A stretch of DNA of 64,000 bases from JACRLV01 sp045863555 (GCA_045863555.1 BTUU01000012.1:1-64000); one strand, 5' to 3'; shown: positions 18,122 to 27,606, counted from the stretch's first letter. Numbers and translations: made by a program. The notes: a model not told the origin generated them from the letters alone.

Positions 18122-20398
18122 ATGCGACCGCGATCGCTACTCATCGCACTCCTCGCCCTGGGCCTCCCCGGCCTCATGCTCGCACCCGTCTGGCAACTCG
18201 GCGCAGTCTGCGCGGGCGAAGACGACGTCCTCTACTACTATCCGTCCCGAGTCTGGTTTCGCGAACTGATTACCACCGGCCAACCGCCGTATCTGAATCC
18301 TTGGAATGGTCTGGATCGTCCCCTCCTCGCCGACCCCCAGACCGCCGTCTTCTACCCCGCGACATGGCTCTTCGCCGCGCTCCCCGCGCACATCGCGTAC
18401 CCCGTCGCGCTCTGGCTCCACTACAGCCTCGCGTTCTTCGGCATGTATCGCCTCCTGCGCGCAAAGAAATTCGCCCTTGCCCCTGCCATCTTCGGCGCGA
18501 TCGCGTTCGCCTTCTGCGGCTTCCTCCTCGCCCACCGCGCCCACTTCACCATCCAGCACGCGGCCGCCTGGCTGCCTCTCGTGCTCTGGCGGGTCGAGCG
18601 CTGGGTTGAGCGCGGCGGCGGAGGACGCTTCGCGACGGCCGCGCTGCTCGCCGCGGGTCAGTGTTTCGCAGGCCACTTTCAAATTGCCGCCCTGACCGCG
18701 CTCGGAACGTTGGTCTACCTCCTCGCCCGCCTCGACGGCTTCACCTGGCGGACCGTCCGTGCCTGGGCGGCCGTCTGGCTCGCGGCGGGGGGCCTTTTCG
18801 CGGTTCAGTTGCTGCCCACGCTCGCGTACGTCTCCGTCTGCAACCGCGGCGACCGCGGCATCCTCCAGTTCCTCGAAAACAGTTGGAACCCGCTCTCGGC
18901 CATCGGCGTGCTGATGCCGATGTTCTTCGGCCAGCGCACGCCCAACTTCTTCGGCGCGGAATACTGGGGCCCCTCGCACCAGGTCGAGCAGTTCGTCTAT
19001 CCCTCAATCCTCGTCCTCTTCCTCGCCCTCGCGGCCTTCCGCGCCGACTGGCAGGCCCACCCCCTGCGCCGCCCGTTCGGCTGGCTCGCGATCTTCGCGC
19101 TCGTCCTCGCCCTCGGCCAATTCACGCCCGCCGGCCCGCTCTTCTACCTGCTCCCCGGCGCGAGCCTCTTCCGCGTCCCCGCCCGCGCGATGCTTCTCGC
19201 AAACCTGTCGCTCGTAGTCATGAGCGCGTCAGTGCTCCACGACCTCGCCGGCTCGCTCTCGCCGATGCACTCGCGTCTCCGCGCCGCGCTGCTCTCCGTC
19301 ACGCGCCGTCCGGTGGCGCTGCCGCTCATCGTCGCAACGGCCGCGGCCGTGCTTGGCTTTTTGGTCTGCTGGATACTTCCCGAACCGCTCCACCACGCCG
19401 CTCACTCCTCCGTTCGCCCCTGGGGCGCGATCGTCGTCGTGCCGATCGTCATCATGATCGCCGGCCTGCTCCTCCTGCGCCGCATCGCCGTCGACTGGCA
19501 GCGCCCGCCGCTGGTCATCACCGCCATCGCCGTGCTGCTGCTCGATCTCGCAATCATCGGCTGGACAATCGACGTGCCGCGCCGCGACGACCCCCGGGCC
19601 GCTCCAGTGACCGCGCTCGATGATCGTTGGGTGGACGATGTTCGCCTCTCCGGCTCGCGGCTCTGGGTGCTCACCGGCCGCTATGACGGCACGCCCGGCG
19701 AATACGTCGACTCCCGCGCCAAGCTCGCCGCCAACACGAACCTGCTCGCGAAGGTCCCGAACCTGACCGACTACGGCCCGCTGATGCCCCGCGTCTACGC
19801 CGCGAAGTTCCCCTTCAAGCCCTGGGGCGAGGCCGAATCGCCGCTGGCCGATCGCCTGCTCGCCGACACGGCCTGGATGCGCGACTTCGACGTCGGCTGG
19901 GTCCTGCTCTGCGAAGCCCGCTGGCCCGCGCCGGCCGGCGGCGAACTGCACACGACGACGCACGACGGCTTCCGCCTCTTTCGCATGCCCCCGACGCGCG
20001 GCCGTGCGTATCTGCGCGACGATGACCCCGGAGCGCGTGTCACGATCGTCGACAGCCGCGCATCACGAACGGAGATCCGCATCGACCGCACCCGGCCGAT
20101 GTCCCGAACCGCCGAAGCGGCCGCTGCGGCGAATCACCTGATCGTGCCTCGCCTCGCGCTCCCGGGTTGGTATGCCACCCTGAATGGCCGGCCCGTCGCC
20201 GTCGATTCCTGGCGCGGGTTGATTTCAGTTCCTCTCGCCGATGAAGCCGCGGCCGAGGTCGAACTCCGCTACGCGCCGCCCGCTCTTGCCGCCGGCGCGT
20301 GGGTCACAGCGCTCGCCGCGCTCGCCCTGGCCGGCGCCGCGCTGTTCGGCCGGAAATCGCATCGCCCAAGCACGTCAGACGCGGCGTCACCGCGGTGA
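18122..20398 (+). CDS. YfhO-like multi-pass membrane protein
   Basis: A 758-residue integral membrane protein with about 12 hydrophobic helices over residues 5-500 and a C-terminal extracytoplasmic region. The arrangement, with an Asp-rich first loop ('AGEDDVLYYYPSRVWFR'), 'PYLNPWNGLDRPLLADPQ' and later 'RVPARAMLLANLSLVVMSA', is typical of the YfhO family, related to GT-C glycosyltransferases acting on polyprenyl-linked sugars at the outer face of the membrane. The exact acceptor is unknown. The last 12 nt overlap the 3' end of the convergent arylsulfotransferase-like gene. Confidence 0.85.
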   Translation: MRPRSLLIALLALGLPGLMLAPVWQLGAVCAGEDDVLYYYPSRVWFRELITTGQPPYLNPWNGLDRPLLADPQTAVFYPATWLFAALPAHIAYPVALWLHYSLAFFGMYRLLRAKKFALAPAIFGAIAFAFCGFLLAHRAHFTIQHAAAWLPLVLWRVERWVERGGGGRFATAALLAAGQCFAGHFQIAALTALGTLVYLLARLDGFTWRTVRAWAAVWLAAGGLFAVQLLPTLAYVSVCNRGDRGILQFLENSWNPLSAIGVLMPMFFGQRTPNFFGAEYWGPSHQVEQFVYPSILVLFLALAAFRADWQAHPLRRPFGWLAIFALVLALGQFTPAGPLFYLLPGASLFRVPARAMLLANLSLVVMSASVLHDLAGSLSPMHSRLRAALLSVTRRPVALPLIVATAAAVLGFLVCWILPEPLHHAAHSSVRPWGAIVVVPIVIMIAGLLLLRRIAVDWQRPPLVITAIAVLLLDLAIIGWTIDVPRRDDPRAAPVTALDDRWVDDVRLSGSRLWVLTGRYDGTPGEYVDSRAKLAANTNLLAKVPNLTDYGPLMPRVYAAKFPFKPWGEAESPLADRLLADTAWMRDFDVGWVLLCEARWPAPAGGELHTTTHDGFRLFRMPPTRGRAYLRDDDPGARVTIVDSRASRTEIRIDRTRPMSRTAEAAAAANHLIVPRLALPGWYATLNGRPVAVDSWRGLISVPLADEAAAEVELRYAPPALAAGAWVTALAALALAGAALFGRKSHRPSTSDAASPR

Positions 20399-22276
20399 CG
20401 CCGCGCCGGATTCGCCCGCCGGCGCCGCATCCTGGTGCAGCGCCAGAATCCGGGCGATGCCGGGGTGATTGGCCGCGAGCCGTGCCACGCGAAAAACGCC
20501 GCCGCCCGGTCCCCCGGGACCAAACCCCGGTCCGGGCGGGCCGAATCCCGGACCTCGCCGCGGCGGCCACGGGCCGTCCCCGCCGTCCGGCCGACTCGTC
20601 GGATCGCCGTCGCGAGGGCTGCCTCCTCGCGCTCGACCTTCGCCGGGCGGCGAATCCGCGCCGCTGCCGGCTTGCGGACGCCGGCCGTCGCCATCATCGG
20701 GGTTCGGCCGCGCCGCGCCGGGCGGACCGTCGCCGGGGCCGTCGGGCGGCCCCTCAGGCGGCCCTCCCCGCGGCCCACCGCGACGAGGCGTTAGGAAAAA
20801 CCCCGGCCCCCGGTTCTCATGCGGGTTCCAGTACTCCCACACGACCGCGCCATCGCGCGCCACCTCGAAGAACCGCCCCTGCTCGCCATTGCAGATCAGC
20901 GTGTTGCCGTTCGGCAGTCGTTCCGCACCCGAGATGTGGCTCGAGAAAAATTCCGACTTCTTCGGCGCGACATACTCCCAGACCGGCGTCACCGGCCCGA
21001 ACGCCTTGCCCTTCTCGATCACATACCGCCCATCCGCGCCGATCGGCGGCGCAATCTCGACCACAGACGAGTACGGCTCGCCGCGCCGCCCGGTCCCGTT
21101 GTTGAACACCGTGATGTTCCCCGCACCCGGCGACCCATCGGGAATCCACTGCGCATCATGCTGCGCGAAAAGCTGCTGATCGGCGGCGGTCCCCGCGCCA
21201 TACGCCCGCGGGTTTCCCCAGCGGTAGAGCAGGTCGCCGCCCTTGCCCGACCGTCCGCCCGTCGACCCCTTCGCCTCCTCCGTCGTCGTCGAGTGATCGA
21301 CGACCCAGATCTCGTGCGTGTTGTGGATGCTCAGGATGATCTGATCGAGCTTCGCGTTGTACGCCACCGAATTCGTGTGCAGCCAGTCCGCCCCCATCCC
21401 CGGCCCGCCCGGTCCGCGACGCCGCCCCTGCGGCCGCCGTTCCGCCTGCTCCTCTTCGTCCTCCTCCTCACCTCCGCCGACATACCCGATCGCCCGCAGC
21501 CGCCGGATCTCCTCGGGTGTCTCGCGCGGCATGTTCTCCATGTAGTTGAGGTCGATCCGCTCCGGATGCTCGGCCACGACGCCGTAGTTCGCCTTCGTCT
21601 TGTCGAACTGCTGGATCAGATGATCCCACGCATGCCACTCCCAGACGATCCTCCCGCCGCTGCTGCCCTCCGGCGCGACCTCCAAAATGTAGTCCGGCCA
21701 GAATTCAGCCCCCGTCATGCGTTTCGGATCCCGCCCCGCCTCGATCGCCTCCTCCCGCGTCTTCTTCTCCCAAGCGATCATCAGCACATTCCCATTCGGC
21801 AGCGGCTCGATGTCGTGGTGCAGGCAGTGCTTGTCCGTCGCGCGCACGAATTCCCAGAGCACCTCGCCGCCCGCAGCAATCCGCTGCACCCGCCCGCCGA
21901 TCCCGCCCCCGAAGAAGCTGCGGTTCCGCGGCTCCATCGCCGTCCGCAGGATCGAGCCGTCATCGAGCAGGTAGACCGCCTGACCCGTGTATTTGCTCGG
22001 CCACGTGTGCACCTCCCGCCCCTTCATGTCCACCAGGTACGTCGTCGTCCCGTTCAGCGGCGTGTAAAGCGTGTACCCTTCGAACGCCGCGTCGCTGTTG
22101 GTTACGAGGCCCGTCTTGCGCGGCCCCGCGTTGGGTCGCGCCATCCGCGGACCCGCCGGCCGCCCCGCCCCCAGCCCCTCGCGCGGCTCGCCGGCCGGTT
22201 CCTGGGCTCCGGCCGCCGCGGTCAGCAGAACAAGCGCGGCGAACGAAATTCGACCGAAAGCGCGCGTGGCGAACAT
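20387..22276 (-). CDS. Arylsulfotransferase-like secreted beta-propeller protein
   Basis: A 629-residue exported protein with a signal peptide ('FAALVLLTAAAGAQ'). The central part (about residues 65-500) matches the arylsulfotransferase (ASST) fold: 'YTLYTPLNGTTTYLVDMKGR', 'HCLHHDIEPLPNGNVLMIAW', 'ILEVAPEGSSGGRIVWEWHAW' and 'RLPNGNTLICNGEQGRFFEV'. The His in 'HHDIEPLPNGN' lies where ASST enzymes hold active-site residues, but I cannot confirm activity. The last 120 residues are low-complexity Gly/Pro/Arg, probably disordered. A ribosome binding site (AAGGA) precedes ATG 22276. Convergent with the YfhO-like gene. Confidence 0.82.
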   Translation of the reverse strand: MFATRAFGRISFAALVLLTAAAGAQEPAGEPREGLGAGRPAGPRMARPNAGPRKTGLVTNSDAAFEGYTLYTPLNGTTTYLVDMKGREVHTWPSKYTGQAVYLLDDGSILRTAMEPRNRSFFGGGIGGRVQRIAAGGEVLWEFVRATDKHCLHHDIEPLPNGNVLMIAWEKKTREEAIEAGRDPKRMTGAEFWPDYILEVAPEGSSGGRIVWEWHAWDHLIQQFDKTKANYGVVAEHPERIDLNYMENMPRETPEEIRRLRAIGYVGGGEEEDEEEQAERRPQGRRRGPGGPGMGADWLHTNSVAYNAKLDQIILSIHNTHEIWVVDHSTTTEEAKGSTGGRSGKGGDLLYRWGNPRAYGAGTAADQQLFAQHDAQWIPDGSPGAGNITVFNNGTGRRGEPYSSVVEIAPPIGADGRYVIEKGKAFGPVTPVWEYVAPKKSEFFSSHISGAERLPNGNTLICNGEQGRFFEVARDGAVVWEYWNPHENRGPGFFLTPRRGGPRGGPPEGPPDGPGDGPPGAARPNPDDGDGRRPQAGSGADSPPGEGRARGGSPRDGDPTSRPDGGDGPWPPRRGPGFGPPGPGFGPGGPGGGVFRVARLAANHPGIARILALHQDAAPAGESGAASPR

Positions 22277-22471
22277 GGAGGGTCCTTTTCAAGAATGCCG
22301 CGGCCAAAGCCGTGTCAGGCACCATTCAGAACGCACGCACCGCCCGACTATTGCCCGCCGGCCCTGTCAGCGACGCGATACGCGGCCGCCGCCAATCCTA
22401 CCCCGATTCGACGCCCCGCACGCCAGCCCGTATTTTCGCTCCCGCGCAGCGAATCGCCTTCGGGGTAGACC

Positions 22472-23794
22472 ATGTTCCGCCGCAACCCGCTCGACATCAC
22501 CTTCGGCCGCATCGACGAGGCGTGGCGGCGCTGCGGCCTTCCCGGCGTGGATATCCACCTGCATCTCGCGTTCGACGGCCGGATCGACGCCGAGCGGCTC
22601 GCCGTCGCGTATATCAAGCTGCTGAAGCTCTACCCGATCGTCGACGCCGTCCGCCGCGGAGATCGCTGGCAGGCCGGGCCCGCCCCCCGGCCGCACGAGG
22701 CAATTCACGAAGTCCCCGCCGCGGACTTCGCGCGCACGGCCGAAACGCTCCTCAACTCGCGCATCGCAGGTGCTGCGCCGCCGTTTCAGATGCACATCAT
22801 CCGCGGCGACGACGTCGGCGATGGCGAAGACCCGGGCGACCGGCTCATCGTCCGCTGGCCGCACGCCCTCGCCGATGCCCGCGGCGGCGTCACGCTGCTC
22901 GAGGAGATCGCCCGGCTCGATCGCGACCGCACGCCGCTGGCCGACCTCGCGTCCGCCGGCGACGAGCTGCGCGACGACTTCGGCGCGCTGGACATGAACG
23001 CTCGCGGCAGCGAGGACGCGCTCCACGAAAAGCAGCGCGGCGGAAAGTCAACGCACCCGATTCTGCACCTCGTCTCCTCCCGGCCGCTGCCCGGCGAACG
23101 CGTCGGCCTCGAAGTCCGCACACTCACCCCCGACCAGACCCGCGCCGCGATCGCCGCCTCCGTCCAGACCTGCGGCATCGCCCGCGTCGCCGATTACCTC
23201 CGCGCCTCCGGCATCGCCGTGCTGGATTCGCTGATCCCTGGGCAAAAACCGTCAAACGCCGCGTATACAACGCTGCACCTCGTCGACAACCGCAAGCGCC
23301 GCGACCCCGCCCCCGTCTGCCACAACGTCTTCAGCACGATCCCCGTCATCGTCCCCGCGGCCATCGCGCAGGATCGCGCCGCGGTGGGCGACCTCATCCA
23401 GTCCGCCGCCCGCCACGCCCTCGAACGCGGCGACCCCGCCGCCCGCCTGCGAAGGCTCCGCCTCCTCGCGCGCCTCCCGCACGCCCTCGTCGCCCGCACG
23501 ATGGCCTGGATGCTCCTCTCCGGCCGCCGCTGGCTGCCCACCGGCCTCGCCAGCGCCCCGTCGCTGCCGCTGGGCTTCATGGGCCCGCCCGGCCGCGATC
23601 TCGCCGAGTTCTGCGGCGCACGCCTCACGGGCATCTACGGAGTCCGCGTCCCGTCCCTGCACGCGGGCTACGCCGTCAACCTGAACCTCGCCGAGGACCG
23701 CCTCACCATCGCCATGTCCTTCTTCGAGCCCCGCTTCCCCCGCCCGCTCGCGGCCGAATTCGTATCCCGCCTCGCCGCCCGCGTCACGGGGTAG
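22472..23794 (+). CDS. HxxxD acyltransferase (condensation-domain-like)
   Basis: A 440-residue protein of the CoA-dependent acyltransferase superfamily, which includes condensation domains, wax ester synthases and polyketide-associated acyltransferases. The catalytic HxxxD motif is visible as 'WPHALADARGG' (His131, Asp135). The N-terminus ('FGRIDEAWRRCGLPGVDIHL') resembles the start of WS/DGAT-like proteins, and 'GFMGPPGRDL' resembles their late structural motif. No carrier-protein or adenylation gene is adjacent, so the substrates are unknown. Confidence 0.75.
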   Translation: MFRRNPLDITFGRIDEAWRRCGLPGVDIHLHLAFDGRIDAERLAVAYIKLLKLYPIVDAVRRGDRWQAGPAPRPHEAIHEVPAADFARTAETLLNSRIAGAAPPFQMHIIRGDDVGDGEDPGDRLIVRWPHALADARGGVTLLEEIARLDRDRTPLADLASAGDELRDDFGALDMNARGSEDALHEKQRGGKSTHPILHLVSSRPLPGERVGLEVRTLTPDQTRAAIAASVQTCGIARVADYLRASGIAVLDSLIPGQKPSNAAYTTLHLVDNRKRRDPAPVCHNVFSTIPVIVPAAIAQDRAAVGDLIQSAARHALERGDPAARLRRLRLLARLPHALVARTMAWMLLSGRRWLPTGLASAPSLPLGFMGPPGRDLAEFCGARLTGIYGVRVPSLHAGYAVNLNLAEDRLTIAMSFFEPRFPRPLAAEFVSRLAARVTG

Positions 23795-23806
23795 CGATCG
23801 GCAAGC

Positions 23807-23895
23807 GTGGTGTCATTGTTAGGTGACACGCGGACACAGTGTGCGACTGCTCTGTGAGCAGTGCCGGGTGCCCGGCCGATGGCTGTTCGCATCGG
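23807..23895 (+). repeat. Dispersed repeat copy A, with upstream 33-bp direct repeat
   Basis: The segment 23807-23863 is a diverged copy of a 54-57-bp element also found at 25305-25358, 25443-25496 and, inverted, at 45132-45185. Its 3' part here reads GACTGCTC-TGT-GAGCAGTG, a stem of seven to eight bp; the other copies have the perfect CACTGCTC/GAGCAGTG form. It is followed by a 33-bp sequence (23863-23895) repeated with two mismatches at 25263-25295, exactly 1400 bp downstream. Confidence 0.8.
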
Positions 23896-24957
23896 CTGGT
23901 TTCGCGCGGCGGCCAGGTGAAGCTGCGCGCGACGCGGTACCCGACGAATCCGCCGGCCGGGAAGGATTCCGACACGTTTTACCTGGTCGGAATGCAGTAC
24001 AATATCAACCAGCAGCTTTGGCTCCTGCGGCTGGCCGAGCAGGATGAGACCGGCGTGACACGAACCCTTGCCCGCGAATACCGCTACGACGGCGACGGCC
24101 GCGTGCGCTACTACGAGCGCGACCGCGATCCGGACGACCTCGCGCCGATCGAAGGCGTCGAGAAATGGCGCGAGTTCCTGGGTTCGAGCGTTTATTCCGA
24201 CCTTGACGTGATCGGTTCCGGCGATCCGCTCAGCTCCCAGAAATCCCGCCGGTACGTCCACGCCGCCGACGGCCAGCTCGTCGCCTGGTTCGACGTCCCC
24301 GACTCTGAGCACGAGAATGGCCAGTGGCATTTCGTCCATGCCGACATGCTCGGCACGACCCGCCTCGTCACCGACGACGCGGGCGACGTCGGCAGCGGCC
24401 TGGCCTACACCGCCTTCGGCGAACTCGCCGGCTCGGCCTTCCCCGGCGGTCCGGCGGCGACCAGCCGCTATGGCTACTGCGGCGGCTGGGGCTATGAAGA
24501 CGACACGCTGGCCACGCTCGGCGGCGGCTCGTCCGACCCCGTCGCCGGCCTGGGACTCCTGCACGTCGGCGCCCGCTGGTACGCGCCGGGGCTGGGGCGA
24601 TTCGTGCAGCGGGATCCGGCGAGCCTTCACGGCGGGATCAACAATTACAGTTACGTTGGTAGTGCGCCGACCGTCTTTATCGACGCGAGCGGCAACGAAT
24701 GGAGTCTGGGGGGCGTGCTTACGGCGGTCGGCTTCCTCGGTGTTCTTTCAACCAACATGGGATGGACCTTGCAGGCGGCTGCTTCGCGGGGCTTGGTGTC
24801 CCCAGGATGGAGTGCTGTAGGCGATTGGATGGTCATCGGAGGTGAAGCCGCGATGCTCGTCGGCTTCGGAGGGAAAATGCTCTGCAAGCCACGACTGCCC
24901 CCGCCAGTGCCCCCGTCGAGTCCGCCACCGGGTCCTCCCATGTGGCCAGGAGTCTAG
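23896..24957 (+). pseudogene. RHS-repeat core, 3' fragment with C-terminal tip
   Basis: The reading frame is open from inside repeat copy A but has no convincing start; the first internal Met is at 23992. The product looks like the last third of an RHS/YD-repeat protein. It has 'YLVGMQYNINQQLWLLRLAE', YD-like 'REYRYDGDGRVRYYERDRDP' and 'HADMLGTTRLVTDDAGDV'. The conserved core end 'ARWYAPGLGRFVQRDPASL' follows, with 'NNYSYVGSAPTVFIDASGN'. About 80 residues after the core form a hydrophobic variable tip ending in a Pro-rich run. RHS tips are often toxins, but this one matches no toxin I know. The rest of the RHS protein (normally over 1000 residues) is missing, so this is a displaced cassette or pseudogene. 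Confidence 0.75.
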
Positions 24958-24959
24958 TC

Positions 24960-25253
24960 ATGGATCAAACGAAGAAGGCGGCTGCGCTGCGCGCGGGCAT
25001 ACTTCTCGCGACGCTGGTCGGACTTGCGGTGACGGCTCTCATGGTACGAGGACTTCCAGGGAGCGCAAGCCGAATTTACCCCGCAATCAACATCGGCATT
25101 TGTGTCGTGGCTTTGCTTTTGGCCCACAGCATCCACATGGCCGAATCGAAGCGCGGTATTTCCAGTCCCCTTGCTCGCCGTGCTCATCAAGGAGTAGTGC
25201 TTATGTTATTGGTCGGATGCGTAGGAAACCTGATCTGGGTGGTATTGGGTTGA
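24960..25253 (+). CDS. Small three-helix membrane protein, possible RHS-tip immunity
   Basis: A 97-residue protein with three hydrophobic helices ('AGILLATLVGLAVTALMV', 'AINIGICVVALLLAHSIHMA', 'GVVLMLLVGCVGNLIWVV'). Its ATG lies two bases after the RHS stop codon, so the genes are translationally coupled. In RHS systems the gene directly after the variable tip usually encodes the cognate immunity protein; a membrane protein would fit a membrane-acting tip. This role is inferred from position only. The GC content is lower than that of neighbouring genes. Confidence 0.6.
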   Translation: MDQTKKAAALRAGILLATLVGLAVTALMVRGLPGSASRIYPAINIGICVVALLLAHSIHMAESKRGISSPLARRAHQGVVLMLLVGCVGNLIWVVLG

Positions 25254-25262
25254 CGTTGACAC

Positions 25263-25295
25263 GCCGGGTGCCTGGCCGATGGCTTTTCGCATCGG
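25263..25295 (+). repeat. 33-bp direct repeat downstream of RHS cassette
   Basis: This sequence matches 23863-23895 at 31 of 33 positions (start GCCGGGTGCC, end TTCGCATCGG). The pair frames the RHS fragment and its small membrane gene. Confidence 0.8.
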
Positions 25296-25304
25296 GCGGG
25301 CGGC

Positions 25305-25763
25305 GTGGCACTGTTAGGTTAACCGCGGACAACGTGTGCCACTGCTCTGTGAGCAGTGGTTTCGCCCGCGCCGCGCACGAACTTCGACGCCGCCCGCCGC
25401 GCAGATGACTGCCCAAGCGTTCCCGCCGCCGTCCCAGGCGGGGTGGCACTGTTAGGATGATAGAGGACAACGTGTGCCACTGCTCTGTGAGCAGTGCTTT
25501 TGCCCACGCCGCACACAACCTGCGACGCCGCCCGCCGCGCAGATGGCTGCCGGTACATGGCCGTCGCCGTTCCGGCCCCGGCCACCGCCGCCGCACCAAC
25601 AGCCGAACGCGGCCGGTGGGTTCGGGCGGGTGGCATTGCGACGTTTTGGGTGCCATGCTGACACCACCGGCTTGAGCAAGCGCCCGTTAGCCGTCCCCGC
25701 TCCAGCCCCGGCCACCGCCGCCGCACCAACAGCCGAACGCGGCCGGTGGGTTCGGCATGCTCC
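25305..25763 (+). repeat. Composite dispersed repeat locus (copies B and C plus modules)
   Basis: Two copies of the 54-bp element (25305-25358 and 25443-25496) lie 138 bp apart as part of an imperfect tandem duplication that also includes 'GCCGCCCGCCGCGCAGATG'. They contain GTGGCAC pairing with GTGCCAC and a perfect CACTGCTC-TGT-GAGCAGTG hairpin. Downstream come two further modules, GGGTGCCATGCTGACACCAC (about 25649-25668) and a GCCGAACGCGGCCGGTGGGT module (about 25602 and again 25734). The same modules in the same order occur inverted at 44996-45185. The stretch 25254-25995 has no gene other than these repeats. Confidence 0.8.
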
Positions 25764-25995
25764 GCCCGCGCCCAGGCCCCCAAACCCGCCGCCGCGCCCC
25801 AGCCCCCGTCAGTCGCCCGTGCCCGAGCACCGGACACCGTCCGGCTCATCGCGGCCGACCATTCCTCTCGACCCACGACGTCGGAAGGCGCGAACGCTTC
25901 CCATCCGGTCCACCCGTTCGGCGCGGTCCAGACCGCCGGATATGATCCGCGCCCGCATCGGTCGCCGGCGCGGCCCATGCCCGGAGGATGCCCCG

Positions 25996-26874
25996 ATGCC
26001 GCTCCCGCTGTTCCTCACGCTGCTCTTATGCGCCGCCCCCGCTGCGCCGGGCCTCGCGGCCGATGGCGAGTTCGATTCAGGCGGCGTGAAGATTCGGTAT
26101 GTCACCGAGGGCGAGGGCGACGCCGTCGTGCTGATCCACGGCTGGATGGCCGATTCCAGCATGTGGGGCGGCGACGGAAAGGGCGGCACGAAGCTCTCGC
26201 CGCTCGATGGCTTCCGGTTGATCGCGCTGGACTGCCGCGGCCACGGCCGGAGCGACAAGCCGCATGATCCTGAGAAGTACGGCGCTGCGATGGCCGATGA
26301 TGTCGTGCGCCTCCTCGACCATCTCAAGATCGAGAAGGCCCACCTGATCGGCTACTCCAGCGGCGCGTTCATCGCCGGGAAGGTCGCGGCCGGCCATCCC
26401 GGCCGGGTCCTCAGCATCGTGTACGCCTGCCAGGCGCCGGTCCTCCCGGATACGCATGTCAGCTTCTCGGACTGCGAGATCTTCGCCAAGGCGGTGGAGG
26501 AGGGAAAAGGCCTCGGCGCGTACATCATCGCGTCAACGCCCCACGGCAAAGAGCGCTTTACCGAGGAGCAGGCCGACGCCGTGGCCAATTTCATGTTCAA
26601 GGGAAAAGACGTGAAGGCGTTTGCCCTGGCCGGCGTCAGCTTCAAGCACCTGGAAGTCACCGCGGAGCAGTTGAAGAAATGCACGGCCCCGGTTCTCTTC
26701 ATCCACGGCGGCGATGAATCGGATCACGTCAAAAAGCGCGTGGCGGCCGCACGAAAAGTCCTCGACCGCTCGGAAAACATGGTCATCGAGGGTGCGAACC
26801 ACATGACCACGCTCATCGATCCGGACTTCGCCTCCACGGTGATCGAGTTCCTCAACAAGGCGAAAAGCCGGTAG
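25996..26874 (+). CDS. Secreted alpha/beta hydrolase
   Basis: A 292-residue alpha/beta-hydrolase with a signal peptide ('LPLFLTLLLCAAPAAPGLAA'). The oxyanion segment is 'VLIHGWMADSSMWG', the nucleophile elbow is GYSSG (Ser near residue 121), and 'LFIHGGDESDHV' holds the acid; the His is in 'EGANHMTTL'. Substrate is unknown; esterase or lipase-like activity is likely. The start at 25996 follows GGAGG at 25983-25987. A much longer open frame upstream runs through the dispersed repeats and is not real. Confidence 0.9.
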   Translation: MPLPLFLTLLLCAAPAAPGLAADGEFDSGGVKIRYVTEGEGDAVVLIHGWMADSSMWGGDGKGGTKLSPLDGFRLIALDCRGHGRSDKPHDPEKYGAAMADDVVRLLDHLKIEKAHLIGYSSGAFIAGKVAAGHPGRVLSIVYACQAPVLPDTHVSFSDCEIFAKAVEEGKGLGAYIIASTPHGKERFTEEQADAVANFMFKGKDVKAFALAGVSFKHLEVTAEQLKKCTAPVLFIHGGDESDHVKKRVAAARKVLDRSENMVIEGANHMTTLIDPDFASTVIEFLNKAKSR

Positions 26875-27222
26875 TCACCGCGGCGCCGCACAAGTCAGCC
26901 CAGAGCCCGCGAATTCACGCCAGGTTCCGCCAGAACCGCCTCTCGTCGCGCCCCGATCCTGTTTGTCGCCAATCATTCCCGTATGCCGGCGCAGACGCGA
27001 GCATCGACGCGTGAAGACAGTACGAACGGTCCAGACCGCGATCCCGAGGAGCCGACCGAAGATGCGCAGTTCACGATTCGTGCACCCGCCTGCAAGCCCG
27101 GAGAACGGCGACATTATCGGAAGATGCGCAAAACAAATGTACACAAGCGCTGCGCACCTTCGACTCGACCCGCCGCCGTCGTCGGGCCTGCCCGTCGGGT
27201 TTCCGGCCGCGGGAATCGCCGC
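26875..27222. other. Intergenic region without a recognisable gene
   Basis: Between the hydrolase stop and the stop of the minus-strand small membrane gene. An 89-codon open frame exists on the minus strand but shows no domain, ribosome binding site or codon pattern like its neighbours. I see no clear terminator, promoter or repeat. Confidence 0.4.
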
Positions 27223-27606
27223 TCACTTCCCCCCGCGGCTCATCAGCAGCGCCGTCATCGCCATGCCCTGGAGCACGATCGCGAACACGGCTTTGATGAA
27301 CAGACCGACCTGATCGGCGGCGAAGAGCCAGTCGAGGCCCGCGAGCAGCAGCATCCCGCCCGCCGCGACCTGCACGACGACGCCGGCGAGCAGCAGGAAC
27401 GAGAAGTCGCGGTGGCGCTCCTCGCGGACGTGCGATTCGAAGGTCGTTCGGATCTCGCGGATGAGCGCTTCGATCCGGGCGACGGACTCCCGCAACTCCG
27501 CCTCACTCGGCGGCCCAGCGGCTTCAGCCGCGCGGGCCGGTTCCTCGGGCCGCGATGCCGGCGGGGTCGCGATCGGTTCGGACGCTGGTTTCGTATCCGC
27601 GTTCAT
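27223..27606 (-). CDS. Small membrane protein with coiled N-terminal region
   Basis: A 127-residue protein with a Pro/Ala-rich N-terminus, a charged helix ('LRESVARIEALIREIRTTF') that may form a coiled coil, and two membrane helices at about residues 70-90 and 100-122. No family is recognised. The Met at 27606 is preferred over the upstream start at 27756, which would add 50 residues without any feature. It is transcribed divergently from the 27835 gene, with a 228-bp spacer. Confidence 0.65.
   Translation of the reverse strand: MNADTKPASEPIATPPASRPEEPARAAEAAGPPSEAELRESVARIEALIREIRTTFESHVREERHRDFSFLLLAGVVVQVAAGGMLLLAGLDWLFAADQVGLFIKAVFAIVLQGMAMTALLMSRGGK

Noticed and set aside
25305..25763. 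CRISPR array in the repeat cluster
   Set aside because: Only two to three copies at irregular spacing, with related rather than unique spacers and no cas genes; it is a tandem duplication of a dispersed repeat.
25474..25995. N-terminal extension of the alpha/beta hydrolase by 174 codons
   Set aside because: It translates the dispersed repeats as Pro/Arg-rich sequence; the signal peptide and GGAGG place the start at 25996.
26875..27144. An 89-codon minus-strand open frame between the hydrolase and the small membrane gene
   Set aside because: No ribosome binding site, no domain and odd composition; more likely non-coding.
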